A stretch of 64,000 bases of DNA from DASZTV01 sp036268405. Its GTDB lineage: Bacteria; Actinomycetota; Actinomycetes; JAFAQI01. Under the pieces are notes generated by a model. It saw only the letters and a list, made by a program, of their open reading frames with translations. It was not told the origin of the DNA and searched no databases. A program made the translations under genes and the position numbers. Positions 8,330 to 16,028 of the stretch are shown here, piece after piece; position 1 is the first letter of the stretch, and each line of letters begins with the position of its first letter. The stretch is from positions 1-64,000 of the forward strand of contig DATAUF010000072.1 in the NCBI GenBank assembly GCA_036268405.1, in the 5' to 3' direction.

Positions 8330-9847
8330 GTGACGGACATCCACGAGCTCCGCGAGCAGATCGAGCGCGGCGGTGCAGAGAAGTACCACACCGCCAACGC
8401 GGAGTCCGGAAAGCTCTTCGCCCGCGAGCGCATCCGACTGCTTGTCGACGAGGGCTCCTTCGTCGAGGACGGGATGTTCGCGAATGCCCTCGCCGGCGAC
8501 CTGCCGGCGGACGGGGTGGTGACCGGGATGGCCCGGATCGATGGCCGATCGGTCTGCCTGATGGCGAACGACTCGACAGTGAAGGCCGGGTCGTGGGGGG
8601 CGCGCACCGTTGCGAAGCTCGTCCGGATCATCGAGACGGCGTATTCGCTCAGCGTGCCGATGGTGTGGCTGGTCGACTCGGCCGGCGCGAGGATCACCGA
8701 CCAGGTGCAGATGTTCCCGGGCCGGCGTGCCGCGGGGCGGATCTTCTACAACCAGGTCAAGGCGAGCGGATCGATCCCGCAGGTTTGCGCGCTGTTCGGC
8801 CCGAGCGCGGCCGGTGGCGCCTACATCCCCGCGTTCTGCGATGTCGTCGTGATGGTCGAGGGCAATGCGTCGATGTACCTCGGCTCGCCTCGCATGGTCG
8901 AGATGGTGGTGGGCGAGCAGACCACCCTCGAGGAGATGGGCGGTGCCCGGATGCACTGCACAGTCTCTGGCGTCGGTCACTTCCTGGCACCCGACGAGCC
9001 GAGCGCCATCGACACCGTCAAGCGCTACCTGTCCTACCTTCCGTCCAACTGGCGGGGTGAGCCGCCGTCCGCGCTCCCCGCGGGGCCCGGTCCCGGCGAC
9101 CTGCACGCGATGGTGCCGGAGAACGACCGGCAGGCCTACGACATGCGGCGCTATGTCACTGCGCTGCTCGACGAAGGGTCGTTCTTGCCGATCCACGAGC
9201 TGTGGGCCAAGGAGCTCATCGTCGGATTCGGCCGGCTCGACGGCGAGGTCGTCGGAGTCGTCGCCAACAACCCGATGATCAAGGGCGGGGTCCTGTTCGT
9301 CGACTCGGCGGACAAGGGTGCGCGGTTCATCCAGCTCTGCGATGCGTTCAACGTCCCGCTGCTGTTCCTTGCCGACGTGCCAGGCTTCATGGTGGGCACC
9401 GCGGTCGAGCGCGAGGGGATCATCCGGCACGGCGCCAAGCTGATCACCGCGGTGTGCGAGGCGACCGTCCCGAAGATCTCGGTCATCGTCCGCAAGGCGT
9501 ACGGTGCGGGGCTCTACGCGATGGCCGGCCCGGCGTTCGGGACGGATGCGACGATCGCGCTCCCGACGGCGAAGATCGCGGTGATGGGTGCGGAGGCAGC
9601 GATCAACGCCGTCTACTACAACCAGATCCAGAAGATCTCTGACGAGGCCGAGCGGGATGAGTACGTCGCGAACCTTCGTGCGGAGTACGACGAGGACATC
9701 GACATCGTCCATCTCGCCGCCGAGCTGGTGGTCGACGCGATCATCGAGCCGGAAGCGCTAAGGCAGGAGCTCGTCGTACGGTTCGCGGCCTACCGGGGCA
9801 AGGACCGCGGCTTTGCCAGAAGGCGCCACGGCGTCACTCCGGTCTGA
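8330..9847 (+). CDS. Acyl-CoA carboxylase carboxyltransferase subunit (second AccD-type)
   Basis: 505 residues with both crotonase halves: S-A-G-A-R-I-T-D-Q-V near residue 115 and A-Y-G-A-G-L-Y-A-M-A near 388. It differs clearly from the accD at 1400-2995. It has K-A-S-G-S-I-P-Q in place of the usual M-A-S-G region, and its C-terminus ends in an R-R-R-H-G-V tail. Its place between HMG-CoA lyase and acyl-CoA dehydrogenase suggests a branched-chain substrate such as methylcrotonyl- or geranyl-CoA, but no biotin carboxylase partner is nearby to support this. Its last 90 bases overlap the convergent GtrA gene. Confidence 0.88.
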   Translation: MTDIHELREQIERGGAEKYHTANAESGKLFARERIRLLVDEGSFVEDGMFANALAGDLPADGVVTGMARIDGRSVCLMANDSTVKAGSWGARTVAKLVRIIETAYSLSVPMVWLVDSAGARITDQVQMFPGRRAAGRIFYNQVKASGSIPQVCALFGPSAAGGAYIPAFCDVVVMVEGNASMYLGSPRMVEMVVGEQTTLEEMGGARMHCTVSGVGHFLAPDEPSAIDTVKRYLSYLPSNWRGEPPSALPAGPGPGDLHAMVPENDRQAYDMRRYVTALLDEGSFLPIHELWAKELIVGFGRLDGEVVGVVANNPMIKGGVLFVDSADKGARFIQLCDAFNVPLLFLADVPGFMVGTAVEREGIIRHGAKLITAVCEATVPKISVIVRKAYGAGLYAMAGPAFGTDATIALPTAKIAVMGAEAAINAVYYNQIQKISDEAERDEYVANLRAEYDEDIDIVHLAAELVVDAIIEPEALRQELVVRFAAYRGKDRGFARRRHGVTPV

Positions 9848-10324
9848 GACGAACACCCAGCGGCGGAACGACCAGAAACGCCAGACCGTGCCGAGGGCAG
9901 TGCCGACAAACGTCGAAGAGATGTTGTACGCGAGCTTTGAGTGCAGGCCCAGGACGTATTCGCTGAAGCCGACCGGGATCTCGGAGATTGCGAGGCCCAC
10001 GGCCGACAGCAGCAGGAACATGGTCAGGCCGCGGCCGAGACCGTTGTCGTCCTTGTGCTTCCACGTCCAGTGCCGGTTCGCGAAGTAGGACAGGGTCGCC
10101 GCGATGATGGTGGCGAGGCCGAAGCTGGTGAGCGGGCCGAGATCGAGGCCGAAGTGGAAGAGGTTGTTCAGGACCGTCGTGAGGACGAAGGCGACAGCGC
10201 CGACGACGCCGAACTTCGCGATTTCATGCAGCAGGTGCTCGAAGGTCGCGTAGAAACGACGGACGCGGGCACCGACCACCCCCTCAAGGGTACGGGCGCA
10301 CCAGATGGGCACGTTGAGAATCAT
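9758..10324 (-). CDS. GtrA-family membrane protein
   Basis: 188 residues from the ATG at 10324; the longer frame to 10417 would run into the divergent dehydrogenase. Four membrane helices are visible, starting around residues 36, 66, 98 and 130. Family marks include F-G-V-V-G-A-V-A-F, N-R-H-W-T-W near residue 82 and a closing F-W-S-F-R-R-W-V-F. GtrA proteins are thought to flip or support lipid-linked sugars for wall or teichoic-acid glycosylation. A GtrA gene sits at the same place in Mycobacterium (Rv3277, next to purK). The 3' end is antisense to the carboxyltransferase for 90 bases. Confidence 0.9.
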   Translation of the reverse strand: MILNVPIWCARTLEGVVGARVRRFYATFEHLLHEIAKFGVVGAVAFVLTTVLNNLFHFGLDLGPLTSFGLATIIAATLSYFANRHWTWKHKDDNGLGRGLTMFLLLSAVGLAISEIPVGFSEYVLGLHSKLAYNISSTFVGTALGTVWRFWSFRRWVFVSDRSDAVAPSGKAAVLAPVGREPYDELLP

Positions 10325-10338
10325 GGGAGAATCGAGGC

Positions 10339-11487
10339 GTGGACCACCGGCTGAGTGATGAGCACGAGGCCCTTCGCAAGAGCGTCGAGGCTTTCGCGCG
10401 AGATGTGGTCGCACCACAGGCCGAGCACGCCGACCGCACCGGCGAGTTCCCTTACGACGTCGTCGGCCAGATGGGCGAGATGGGCTTGTTCGGGCTGCCG
10501 TTTCCCGAGGAGTACGGCGGCATGGGCGGGGACTTCCTCGCGCTGTGCCTTGCCATCGAAGAGCTGGCGCGGGCCGACTCGAGCATCGCGATCACCTTGG
10601 AGGCGGCAGTCGGCCTCGGCTCGATGCCGGTCTACCGGTTCGGCACCGAGGAGCAGCGAAAGGAGTGGCTCCCGTCGCTGTGCCGGGGCGACAACCTCGC
10701 GGCGTTCGGTCTCACTGAGCCCGGCGGCGGCTCCGACGCGGGCAACGCGCGTACCCGTGCGGAGCTCGACGGTGACGAGTGGGTCGTCAACGGCACCAAG
10801 GCCTTCATCACCAACGCGGGCACCGACATCACCAATCTCGTGACGGTGCTGTGCCGCACCGGCGAGCGCGCCGACGGCAAGCCGGAGCTCACCTCGATCA
10901 TGGTGCCGGTGCCACACGACGGGTTCGCGCCGTCGAAGAAGTACGACAAGGTCGGCTGGCATGCGAGCGACACCCGTGAGCTGTCCTTCAAGGACTGCCG
11001 AGTGCCTGCCGCGAACGTGCTGGGCGAGCAGGGCCGGGGCTACGCACAGTTCCTCTCGACACTCGACGAAGGGCGCATCGCGATCTCCGCGCTGGCCGTC
11101 GGGCTGGCTCAGGCATGTGTCGACGAGTCGGTGCGCTACGCGCGTGAACGCGAAGCCTTCGGAGCGCCGATCGGGACCTACCAGGCGGTGGCGTTCCGGA
11201 TCGCGGACATGGAGATGCGCACTCACGTGGCGCGTTGCGCGTACCGCGACGCGGCATCGCGGATGCTTGCCGGCGAGCCGTTCAAACGAGAGGCCGCCAT
11301 CGCCAAGCTCTACTCCTCGACGATCGCCGTCGACAACGCGCGTGACGCGACGCAGGTCTTCGGTGGCTACGGCTTCATGAACGAGTTCCCGGTTGCCCGT
11401 CACTGGCGGGACTCGAAGATCCTCGAGATCGGCGAAGGCACGTCCGAGATCCAGCGCATGCTCATCGCGCGCGACTTGGGACTGTGA
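10339..11487 (+). CDS. Acyl-CoA dehydrogenase
   Basis: 382 residues, typical length. FAD-binding and substrate loops are seen (F-G-L-T-E-P-G-G-G-S-D-A-G-N near residue 130), then W-V-V-N-G-T-K-A-F-I-T-N-A-G. The catalytic glutamate lies in E-I-G-E-G-T-S-E-I-Q near the C-terminus. It makes the alpha,beta double bond in an acyl-CoA and passes electrons to ETF. The GTG start is only 14 bases from the divergent GtrA start. It overlaps purK by GTGA, a coupling of fatty-acid and purine genes that probably reflects locus history more than shared function. Chain length is not assigned. Confidence 0.93.
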   Translation: MDHRLSDEHEALRKSVEAFARDVVAPQAEHADRTGEFPYDVVGQMGEMGLFGLPFPEEYGGMGGDFLALCLAIEELARADSSIAITLEAAVGLGSMPVYRFGTEEQRKEWLPSLCRGDNLAAFGLTEPGGGSDAGNARTRAELDGDEWVVNGTKAFITNAGTDITNLVTVLCRTGERADGKPELTSIMVPVPHDGFAPSKKYDKVGWHASDTRELSFKDCRVPAANVLGEQGRGYAQFLSTLDEGRIAISALAVGLAQACVDESVRYAREREAFGAPIGTYQAVAFRIADMEMRTHVARCAYRDAASRMLAGEPFKREAAIAKLYSSTIAVDNARDATQVFGGYGFMNEFPVARHWRDSKILEIGEGTSEIQRMLIARDLGL

Positions 11488-12587
11488 TGACCTCTCGGGC
11501 GACCGGCTTGCCGGTCGTCGGCATGGTCGGTGCCGGGCAGCTCGCCCGGATGACCCACCAGGCGGCGATCTCGCTCGGGTTGTCCTTGCGGGTGCTGGCG
11601 GACGCCGCCGACGACGGCGCGGCGACCGTGACGCCGGAGGTCGAGATCGGGTCGGCCACCGATCGCGAGGCGATCGAGCGGTTTGCGAAGACCTGTGACG
11701 TGGTGACGTTCGATCACGAACACGTGCCCAACGACATGATCGCCTCCCTCACCTCGCTCGGTGCGATCATGCGGCCCGGCGCGACGGCGTTGCGCTACGC
11801 GCAGGACAAGCGCGCGATGCGGCTGCGGCTGGCAAGCCTCGATATCCCGATGCCGAAGTGGACCGACGACCCGGAAGGATTGCCCCGCCCGTACGTCGCG
11901 AAGGCAGTCAGCGGCGGGTATGACGGCCGTGGCGTCTGGTTCGTGGCGGAAGGCGACAAGCTGCCCACCGGCGACCTCATCTTCGAAGAGCGCGTGACCA
12001 TCGTGCACGAGCTCGCGGTGCAGGTGGCGCGGACTCCTTCCGGCAAGACGCGTTGCTGGCCCGTCGTCGAGACCGTCCAGGAAGACGGCATCTGCGTCGA
12101 GGTCATCGCCCCCGCACCGAGGCTCAGTCACACCCTCGCCGCCGAGGCGCAGGCGCTCGCGGTGCGGATCGCCGATGAGCTCGGCGTCGTCGGCGTCCTC
12201 GCGGTCGAGCTGTTCGAGGTGCCCGGCGGACTGCTCGTCAACGAGCTCGCGATGCGCCCGCACAACTCGGGCCACTGGTCGATCGAGGGCTCGACAACCA
12301 GCCAGTTCGAACAGCACCTGCGCGCGGTCCTCGACTGGCCACTCGGCGACACCCGGATCCGCACGCCGTACGCCGTCATGGTGAACCTGATCGGCGGCTC
12401 GGGGACCAACCTCGCCAAGTCGCTGCCGGCGGCGTTGGGCGCGGTGCCGAACTGCTCGATCCATCTCTATGGCAAGTCGGCCCGGCCCGGTCGCAAGCTG
12501 GGCCACGTCACGGCACTGGGTAGCGATCTCGACGAGACGCGAGAGCGGGCGCGCACCGCCGTCGCCGTGCTGAGAGGGGATGCCTGA
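11484..12587 (+). CDS. purK: N5-carboxyaminoimidazole ribonucleotide synthase
   Basis: 366-367 residues, ATP-grasp family. N-terminal G-M-V-G-A-G-Q-L-A-R-M nucleotide fold, then K-A-V-S-G-G-Y-D-G-R-G central glycine loop and a late M-R-P-H-N-S-G-H-W-S-I-E metal/phosphate segment. It makes N5-CAIR from AIR, bicarbonate and ATP in purine synthesis. Translation can begin at GTG 11484 (overlapping the dehydrogenase stop) or at the next codon, ATG 11487. purE follows at once. Confidence 0.96.
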   Translation: MMTSRATGLPVVGMVGAGQLARMTHQAAISLGLSLRVLADAADDGAATVTPEVEIGSATDREAIERFAKTCDVVTFDHEHVPNDMIASLTSLGAIMRPGATALRYAQDKRAMRLRLASLDIPMPKWTDDPEGLPRPYVAKAVSGGYDGRGVWFVAEGDKLPTGDLIFEERVTIVHELAVQVARTPSGKTRCWPVVETVQEDGICVEVIAPAPRLSHTLAAEAQALAVRIADELGVVGVLAVELFEVPGGLLVNELAMRPHNSGHWSIEGSTTSQFEQHLRAVLDWPLGDTRIRTPYAVMVNLIGGSGTNLAKSLPAALGAVPNCSIHLYGKSARPGRKLGHVTALGSDLDETRERARTAVAVLRGDA

Positions 12588-12588
12588 G

Positions 12589-13092
12589 ATGGCGGCTGTT
12601 GTGGCGATCGTGATGGGCAGCGACTCGGACTGGCCGACGATGCGTGCGGCCGCGGACGCCCTCGAGGAGTTTCGCGTCGAGACCGAGGTGCGGGTCGTGT
12701 CGGCGCACCGCACACCCGCCGACATGCTGGAGTACGGCGCGACGGCCGCCGACCGCGGCCTGCGCGTGATCATCGCGGGGGCAGGTGGAGCGGCGCATCT
12801 GCCCGGCATGCTGGCCTCGGTGACTCCGCTGCCCGTGATCGGCGTACCCGTGCCGCTCGCGCACCTCGATGGCATCGACTCGCTGTTGTCGATCGTGCAG
12901 ATGCCTGCGGGGGTGCCGGTTGCGACGGTCTCGGTCGCCGGCGCGCGCAACGCGGGCCTGCTGGCCGTGCGCATGCTCGGCATCTCCGATCCCGCGCTGC
13001 GGGATGCAATGGTGGAGTTCCAAGCGGCGCTCGCGGACACTGCCCGGACCAAGAACGACGCCCTGCAAGCCGATCTCGGCGGCGACGGGTGA
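12589..13092 (+). CDS. purE: N5-CAIR mutase
   Basis: 167 residues. It has the class I PurE phosphate loop G-S-D-S-D-W-P, S-A-H-R-T-P near residue 40, and the G-A-G-G-A-A-H-L-P-G-M loop. It converts N5-CAIR to CAIR, the step after purK. I favour the ATG at 12589: GAGAGGGG (12572-12579) is 9 bases before it but directly abuts the alternative ATG at 12580, which would leave no spacing. Its stop overlaps the GTG of menF in a GTGA junction. Confidence 0.95.
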   Translation: MAAVVAIVMGSDSDWPTMRAAADALEEFRVETEVRVVSAHRTPADMLEYGATAADRGLRVIIAGAGGAAHLPGMLASVTPLPVIGVPVPLAHLDGIDSLLSIVQMPAGVPVATVSVAGARNAGLLAVRMLGISDPALRDAMVEFQAALADTARTKNDALQADLGGDG

Positions 13093-14321
13093 CCCAGGCG
13101 GCCCGCTCGACCGAGGCTGCCGAACTCGTCGCCTGGACCGTCGAGGTCGACGACCCCGGTGAGCTGCTGACCTGGCTTCCGGCCGGACACGCCTTCGGCT
13201 TCCTGCGAGGCGGCGACGGAATCGTGGGCTGGGGCGAGGCGCTGCGTCTGGAGACCCGGGAGCCTGCGGCGGTCGCGGAAGCGCTTGCCGCGGTGACTGC
13301 GCGTGACGACGTCGGACTGCCGGGCAGCGGCCCCATCGCGATCGTCTCGCTCGGCTTCGACCCTGTGGCTGATACCTCGGTGGTCGTCGTTCCCAAGGTG
13401 GTGCTCGGGCGGCGCGAGGGACGTTCGTGGCTGACGCTCGTCAACCCACCCGGTGCGGTCGCGGTCCCCGCGCTGCGCCGGCGGCCGGTCGCCGCCGCGA
13501 CCGCCCCGCCCGCGACGCTCACCGCAGCGGTGCCGTCAGAGGCGGTGTGGGCTGACGCGGTTGCGTCCTCGGTCGCGGCTATTCGCGCCGGATCGCTGGA
13601 CAAGGTGGTGCTCGCGCGGGCGCTCGACGTCACCGCCCCTGCCTTGATCGACCCTCGTGCGGTCGCCGCGCGGCTCGCGACGCGCTTTCCCTCGTGCTTC
13701 ACGTTCGTGTGCGACGGCCTCGTGGGCGCATCGCCGGAGCTCCTGGTGCGCCGGATCGGACGCCATGCCGAGTCGATCGTCCTGGCCGGCACCGTTCGGC
13801 GTGGTGAGGGCACGCAGGAGGACGCGGACCTCGAGCGCGAGCTGCTCGGATCGGCCAAGGATGCCGCCGAGCACAGGTTCGCAGCCGACTCCGTCCGCGA
13901 GGTGTTTGCTTCCGTCGCCGCGGACGTGGTCAGCGACGGAGCACCTGCGCTGCTGCGACTGGCCAACGTCACGCATCTGGCCACCCACGTCGAAGCGTGG
14001 CTGCGCCCCGATGCGCCCACGGCGATGGAGCTCGCGTCGTTGCTGCATCCCACTGCGGCGGTCGGGGGGACGCCGCGCGCGACGGCGCTGGCGATGATCG
14101 CCGAGCTGGAAGCCGCGCCGCGCGGCCGCTACGCGGCTCCCGTGGGATGGATGGACGCCAAGGGTGACGGCGAGTTCGCGATCGCGCTGCGATGCGCTCA
14201 GCTCTCCGCGGATACCGCGCGGCTGTGGGCCGGCGCGGGGATCGTCGCCGACTCCGATCCCGACGCGGAGGTCGCGGAGACCACGGCCAAGTTCGACGCC
14301 GTCCTGTCCGCGTTGCTGTAA
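13089..14321 (+). CDS. menF: Isochorismate synthase
   Basis: 410 residues, chorismate-binding family. The C-terminal two thirds contain D-K-V-V-L-A-R-A (catalytic lysine), H-P-T-A-A-V-G-G-T-P, and the metal-binding G-D-G-E-F-A-I-A-L-R-C-A near residue 363. It converts chorismate to isochorismate, the entry to menaquinone, and menD/C/A/E lie just downstream. No siderophore gene is seen, so an EntC role is less likely. GTGA overlap with purE makes purK-purE-menF a coupled run. Confidence 0.92.
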   Translation: MTQAARSTEAAELVAWTVEVDDPGELLTWLPAGHAFGFLRGGDGIVGWGEALRLETREPAAVAEALAAVTARDDVGLPGSGPIAIVSLGFDPVADTSVVVVPKVVLGRREGRSWLTLVNPPGAVAVPALRRRPVAAATAPPATLTAAVPSEAVWADAVASSVAAIRAGSLDKVVLARALDVTAPALIDPRAVAARLATRFPSCFTFVCDGLVGASPELLVRRIGRHAESIVLAGTVRRGEGTQEDADLERELLGSAKDAAEHRFAADSVREVFASVAADVVSDGAPALLRLANVTHLATHVEAWLRPDAPTAMELASLLHPTAAVGGTPRATALAMIAELEAAPRGRYAAPVGWMDAKGDGEFAIALRCAQLSADTARLWAGAGIVADSDPDAEVAETTAKFDAVLSALL

Positions 14322-14329
14322 GGGGAACG

Positions 14330-15100
14330 ATGGCGAGAGTCCGGCAGCGACGGTCGACGGGCGCAGCGCTGAGCCAGGCACGGCGCTACCCGAGTCGTGC
14401 TCGCTGGTATCTGCACCGGCTTCGCCGCGACACGATGCTCCGGCTCCGCCATCGAGATCATCTCGCCTACTACGGCGCGGTGGTTGACGACCTCGTCGTG
14501 CAGGGAAAGGCGACGGCGGTTGGCAACGTCGATAGCCGGGGCTGGCGGCAGATCGGCAAGCTCCAGTTCGACTTCCTCAAGCAGCACGGGCTGCAACCGC
14601 AAGACCGGATCCTCGAGATCGGCTGTGGCAACCTTCGCGCCGGATGGCACCTCATCCGCTACCTCGAGCCCGGTAACTACTACGGCATCGATATCTCTCA
14701 GCAGGTGCTCTTCGCCGCGCAGCAGACCGTAATCGACCGAGGTCTCATGGACCGGCGACCGTACCTCGTGCTGGTCAAGGACATGGACCTCGCGTTCCTG
14801 CCGGACCAGGCGTTCGATGTCGTCCATGCGCACAGCGTCTTCTCACACGCGCCTCTCGATGTGATCGAGGACTGCTTCGCCCATGTCGGGCGCGTGATGA
14901 AGCCGGGTGGGTACTTCGACTTCACCTTCAAGCGGACCGAGGGTCAGGAGTACGGCAAGCTCCGCGAGGACTTCTACTACCGGACCGAGACGCTCATCTC
15001 GGCAGCGGAGAAGCACGGACTGCGTGCCCGTTTCATGGACGACTGGGAAGCACTCGGCCATTCCCAGTCCAAGATCAGGATCACCCTGCCTGCGGCATAG
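14330..15100 (+). CDS. Class I SAM-dependent methyltransferase
   Basis: 256 residues from the ATG at 14330, preceded by an AGGGGAACG ribosome site 9 bases after the menF stop. After a basic N-terminus (arginine-rich, residues 1-50) comes the SAM-binding L-E-I-G-C-G-N-L-R-A-G-W near residue 98, Y-Y-G-I-D-I-S as motif II, and F-D-V-V-H-A-H-S-V-F-S-H. The arginine-rich start and missing UbiE marks argue against MenG, the methyltransferase of menaquinone synthesis, despite the location. Substrate unknown. Confidence 0.82.
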   Translation: MARVRQRRSTGAALSQARRYPSRARWYLHRLRRDTMLRLRHRDHLAYYGAVVDDLVVQGKATAVGNVDSRGWRQIGKLQFDFLKQHGLQPQDRILEIGCGNLRAGWHLIRYLEPGNYYGIDISQQVLFAAQQTVIDRGLMDRRPYLVLVKDMDLAFLPDQAFDVVHAHSVFSHAPLDVIEDCFAHVGRVMKPGGYFDFTFKRTEGQEYGKLREDFYYRTETLISAAEKHGLRARFMDDWEALGHSQSKIRITLPAA

Positions 15101-15107
15101 TGATCGC

Positions 15108-15269
15108 ATGACGCTTGAGGTTTCCCGTGACATCGCCGCTTCTCCCGATGCGGTGTACGCCGCAATCTCGGATGTCGCTCGGATGGGCGAGTGGTCCGAG
15201 GAGTGTCACGCGTGTCAATGGCGCTATCGCTCGGTTTGTGCAGACCCAGCAGTAGCCCGCTACCGCTAG
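15108..15269 (+). pseudogene. SRPBCC (polyketide cyclase/START-like) N-terminal remnant
   Basis: 53 codons. The first ~37 residues match the start of actinobacterial SRPBCC proteins: E-V-S-R-D-I-A-A-S-P-D-A-V-Y-A-A-I-S-D-V, M-G-E-W-S-E-E-C and a tryptophan. Full members run about 140-160 residues. Similarity ends near base 15222, after which the frame runs through a hairpin (15233-15282) and stops. The rest of the fold is missing, so the product should not work. The likely cause is a deletion that joined the gene body to the terminator region. Confidence 0.65.
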
Positions 15270-15282
15270 CCCTGCACAAACC
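15233..15282. terminator. Bidirectional hairpin terminator between converging genes
   Basis: Perfect 11-base arms GGTTTGTGCAG (15233-15243) and CTGCACAAACC (15272-15282) enclose a second imperfect hairpin (AGCAGTAGC / GCTACCGCT). It lies one base from the stop of the minus-strand hydrolase and inside the plus-strand SRPBCC remnant. There is no T-tract, as is common in actinobacteria. Confidence 0.6.
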
Positions 15283-15283
15283 C

Positions 15284-15985
15284 CTAGCTCAGCTTGGCTT
15301 TGAGGAAGTCGACGGCGCGGTTCCAGGCGATGCCGGCCTGCTCCTCGTCGTACGTGCCGAGCAGGTTGTCGTCGTTGTGGAACGCGTGACCGGCGGGGTA
15401 GTAGAAGTACTCGACCTCAGTGCCCGACTCGGTGCGGATCTGCTCGGCCTGCTCGCGCGCTGCGTCGGCCGGGAAGAAGTCGTCCTTCTCGGCGTAGTGC
15501 CCTTGGATGGCTGCCGTGATGCCCGCGTAGGTCTCCGGCACGGCGGGTCCGACACCGTAGAACGGCACCGCCGCCGCGATTCGCTCACCCTGCTGGGCAG
15601 CCAGCATCAGCACGAACCCACCGCCCATGCAGAAGCCGATCGCGCCGATCTTGCCCGAGGTGACCGCTTCATGTCCGATCAGGAAGTCCACGGCGCCGGC
15701 GAGGTCGAGCGCGGCCTGGTCGACCGGGAGGCTCATCATCAGCGAGCCGGCCTCGTCGGAGTCATGGGTGGTCGTGCCGCCGTACAGGTCAGGCGCGAGT
15801 GCGACGAAGCCCTCCACCGCCAGTTGGTCTGTGATCCGCGCGATGTAGTCGGTAAGTCCCCACCACTCCTGGATCACGATCACCCCAGGGCCGCTTCCGG
15901 ATGCCGGGGTGGCGAGATAGCCGTGGGCGTGGTCGCCGTTGCTGGCGAAGCTGACGTTCTGTCGTGGGTTGTCCTCGTGTGCCAT
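15284..15985 (-). CDS. Dienelactone hydrolase family protein
   Basis: 233 residues, alpha/beta hydrolase. The catalytic cysteine sits in G-F-C-M-G-G-G near residue 118 and the histidine in G-H-A-F-H-N near 203. The Q-E-W-W-G-L glutamate motif at about 39 is typical of carboxymethylenebutenolidase. Such enzymes open dienelactones in aromatic catabolism, but many actinobacterial members act on other esters. The ATG at 15985 has a GGGAAGG site just upstream; the frame extends further only into menD. No other aromatic pathway gene is nearby. Confidence 0.88.
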   Translation of the reverse strand: MAHEDNPRQNVSFASNGDHAHGYLATPASGSGPGVIVIQEWWGLTDYIARITDQLAVEGFVALAPDLYGGTTTHDSDEAGSLMMSLPVDQAALDLAGAVDFLIGHEAVTSGKIGAIGFCMGGGFVLMLAAQQGERIAAAVPFYGVGPAVPETYAGITAAIQGHYAEKDDFFPADAAREQAEQIRTESGTEVEYFYYPAGHAFHNDDNLLGTYDEEQAGIAWNRAVDFLKAKLS

Positions 15986-16028
15986 GTCCGATGCCTTCCC
16001 ACTTCGGCGCTGCTCGATGCAGCTGACC

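Noticed and set aside
14330..15100. Methyltransferase as MenG
   Set aside because: Its position in the men region is tempting, but motif spacing and the arginine-rich N-terminus do not match the UbiE/MenG family.
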